From positions 1 to 20,955 of the IMG/VR virus record IMGVR_UViG_3300037460_000183: DNA of 20,955 bases; one strand, given 5' to 3'. Origin of the DNA: a virus. Shown one piece after another: positions 20,408 to 20,955 of the stretch. A program made the translations under genes and the position numbers. Below the pieces are notes generated by a model. The model was not told the origin of the DNA and made no database searches. It was given only the letters and a program-made list of their open reading frames with translations. Every line of letters begins with the position of its first letter. Positions within the stretch are counted from its first letter, which is position 1.

Positions 20408-20671
20408 ATGACTCGCAGGCGACGCATCCATCGGATCTATTGCTATCGTTGCGGCAAGTATCAAGCCCACTTCCTCAATCCCTGTGAGTGCAAGCCAATA
20501 TGGACGTGCATGGATGGCTTCCAAGCTGAGCTATGTCATCAGCAACAGTGTGTCTACTGTGTAGGAGCCACGGAGTGGCGACCAAAGCGGTACCCCCGTA
20601 TCTTCAACGTCAAGCACTATGACTTCCGAGCACCAAGTAACTACATGTCTCCGTTCGGGGGCAAGACCTGA
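20408..20671 (+). CDS. Cys-rich zinc-binding-like protein (87 aa)
   Basis: ATG 20408 (MTRRRRIHRIYC) is chosen for its GAGGTAAG site 7 nt upstream. In-frame GTG 20375 and ATG 20381 or 20393 are weaker alternatives. The N-terminus is strongly basic. Cys residues occur as YCYRCGKY, NPCECKP, WTCMDG and ELCHQQQCVYCVG, enough for two metal sites. The C-terminal third is basic and aromatic (RPKRYPRIFNVKHYDFR). A nucleic-acid-binding zinc protein is likely. It overlaps the next start by TGATG. Confidence 0.7.
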   Translation: MTRRRRIHRIYCYRCGKYQAHFLNPCECKPIWTCMDGFQAELCHQQQCVYCVGATEWRPKRYPRIFNVKHYDFRAPSNYMSPFGGKT

Positions 20672-20898
20672 TGTACACCGCACTCGAACGTAACAGACAG
20701 TACCGCATAGGCATCGGGGATGAGGCTAAGCTAGTGACCTTCATGTTTCGAGAGTTCCCCGAAGATCACCCGCCTGTCTTCACCTTCCTAGATGATGAGT
20801 CAGGTGAGCTAGTCTCTTTCCTACTTGAGCAGCTGACTGAGCTGGAGAAACAAGGGGCTATCCGTTACATAGGTACCACACTCACACGCAGGGAGTAG
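20671..20898 (+). CDS. Small acidic protein (75 aa), unknown
   Basis: ATG 20671 shares its A with the preceding stop (TGATG), with GGGGGC upstream. The sequence is beta then helical: NRQYRIGIGDEAKLVTFMF, PPVFTFLDDESGELVSFLLE and LTELEKQGAIRYIG. No Cys, TM segment or signal is present. The coupling and compact composition fit an early phage protein. Function is not recognised. Confidence 0.68.
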   Translation: MYTALERNRQYRIGIGDEAKLVTFMFREFPEDHPPVFTFLDDESGELVSFLLEQLTELEKQGAIRYIGTTLTRRE

Positions 20899-20899
20899 C

Positions 20900-20955
20900 A
20901 TGGGCTATCACATACGCACTGGCCTAGTAACAGAGCATGAGTCCACGTTGGACAT
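20900..20955 (+). CDS. Start of a further rightward gene (partial)
   Basis: ATG 20900 follows GGGAG, one base after the preceding stop. Eighteen complete codons (MGYHIRTGLVTEHESTLD) are visible before the right edge, with no stop. It continues the tight early-gene array. Nothing can be said about function. Confidence 0.55.
   Translation, partial: MGYHIRTGLVTEHESTLD

Overview
The window is part of a tailed dsDNA bacteriophage (Caudoviricetes), probably from an uncultivated or metagenomic source. It carries a terminase pair, a portal, a scaffold candidate, a decoration protein, a major capsid protein, adaptor-like proteins, fibre proteins and a lysis cassette. There are no rRNA, tRNA or host housekeeping genes. 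Base composition is near-balanced to slightly GC-rich by eye. The host cannot be named from this sequence. Most starts have AGGAG-type ribosome sites, so the host is a bacterium that uses Shine-Dalgarno initiation. Tail type is undetermined: no tape measure, tail tube or sheath gene is visible, and the virion block runs off the left edge.

Layout. Positions 1-17569 form one long minus-strand virion and lysis block, read from right to left. The order is terS, terL, a 219-aa unknown, a 578-aa tandem concanavalin-like protein, a 78-aa protein with an E3-binding-like fold, the portal, a 92-aa overlapping gene, a scaffold candidate, a 178-aa unknown, a decoration protein, the major capsid protein, an 89-aa protein, two paralogous adaptors (218 and 226 aa), 151-aa and 139-aa virion proteins, and a 765-aa fibre. 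These are followed by 97- and 68-aa proteins, an M15 peptidase endolysin, a 90-aa unknown, a 57-aa membrane protein, a 140-aa signal/TM protein, a GTA-type 3TM holin, an 89-aa protein and a truncated Gly-rich fibre-like protein. Many neighbours share TAATG, TGATG or ATGA junctions, which implies translational coupling in long operons.

Positions 17570-18314 are a divergent non-coding hub. It holds an AT-rich tract, four phased 29-30-bp iterons (the last containing a perfect E. coli-type DnaA box), hairpins, and paired 18-bp direct repeats. It looks like a replication origin and/or packaging and control region. From 18315 rightward the plus strand carries small early-type genes: 118-aa and 89-aa acidic proteins, a second non-coding region (19039-19509), then tightly packed ORFs of 58-108 aa, two of which have Cys-pair zinc-ribbon patterns.

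The most distinctive feature is a family of six 17-bp palindromes, TGTTCA-N5-TGAAC(A/G), with conserved asymmetric flanks. They lie in gene junctions or non-coding DNA, often directly upstream of a start codon. They are best read as a phage-specific operator, stoperator or start-associated element; no function is proven here.
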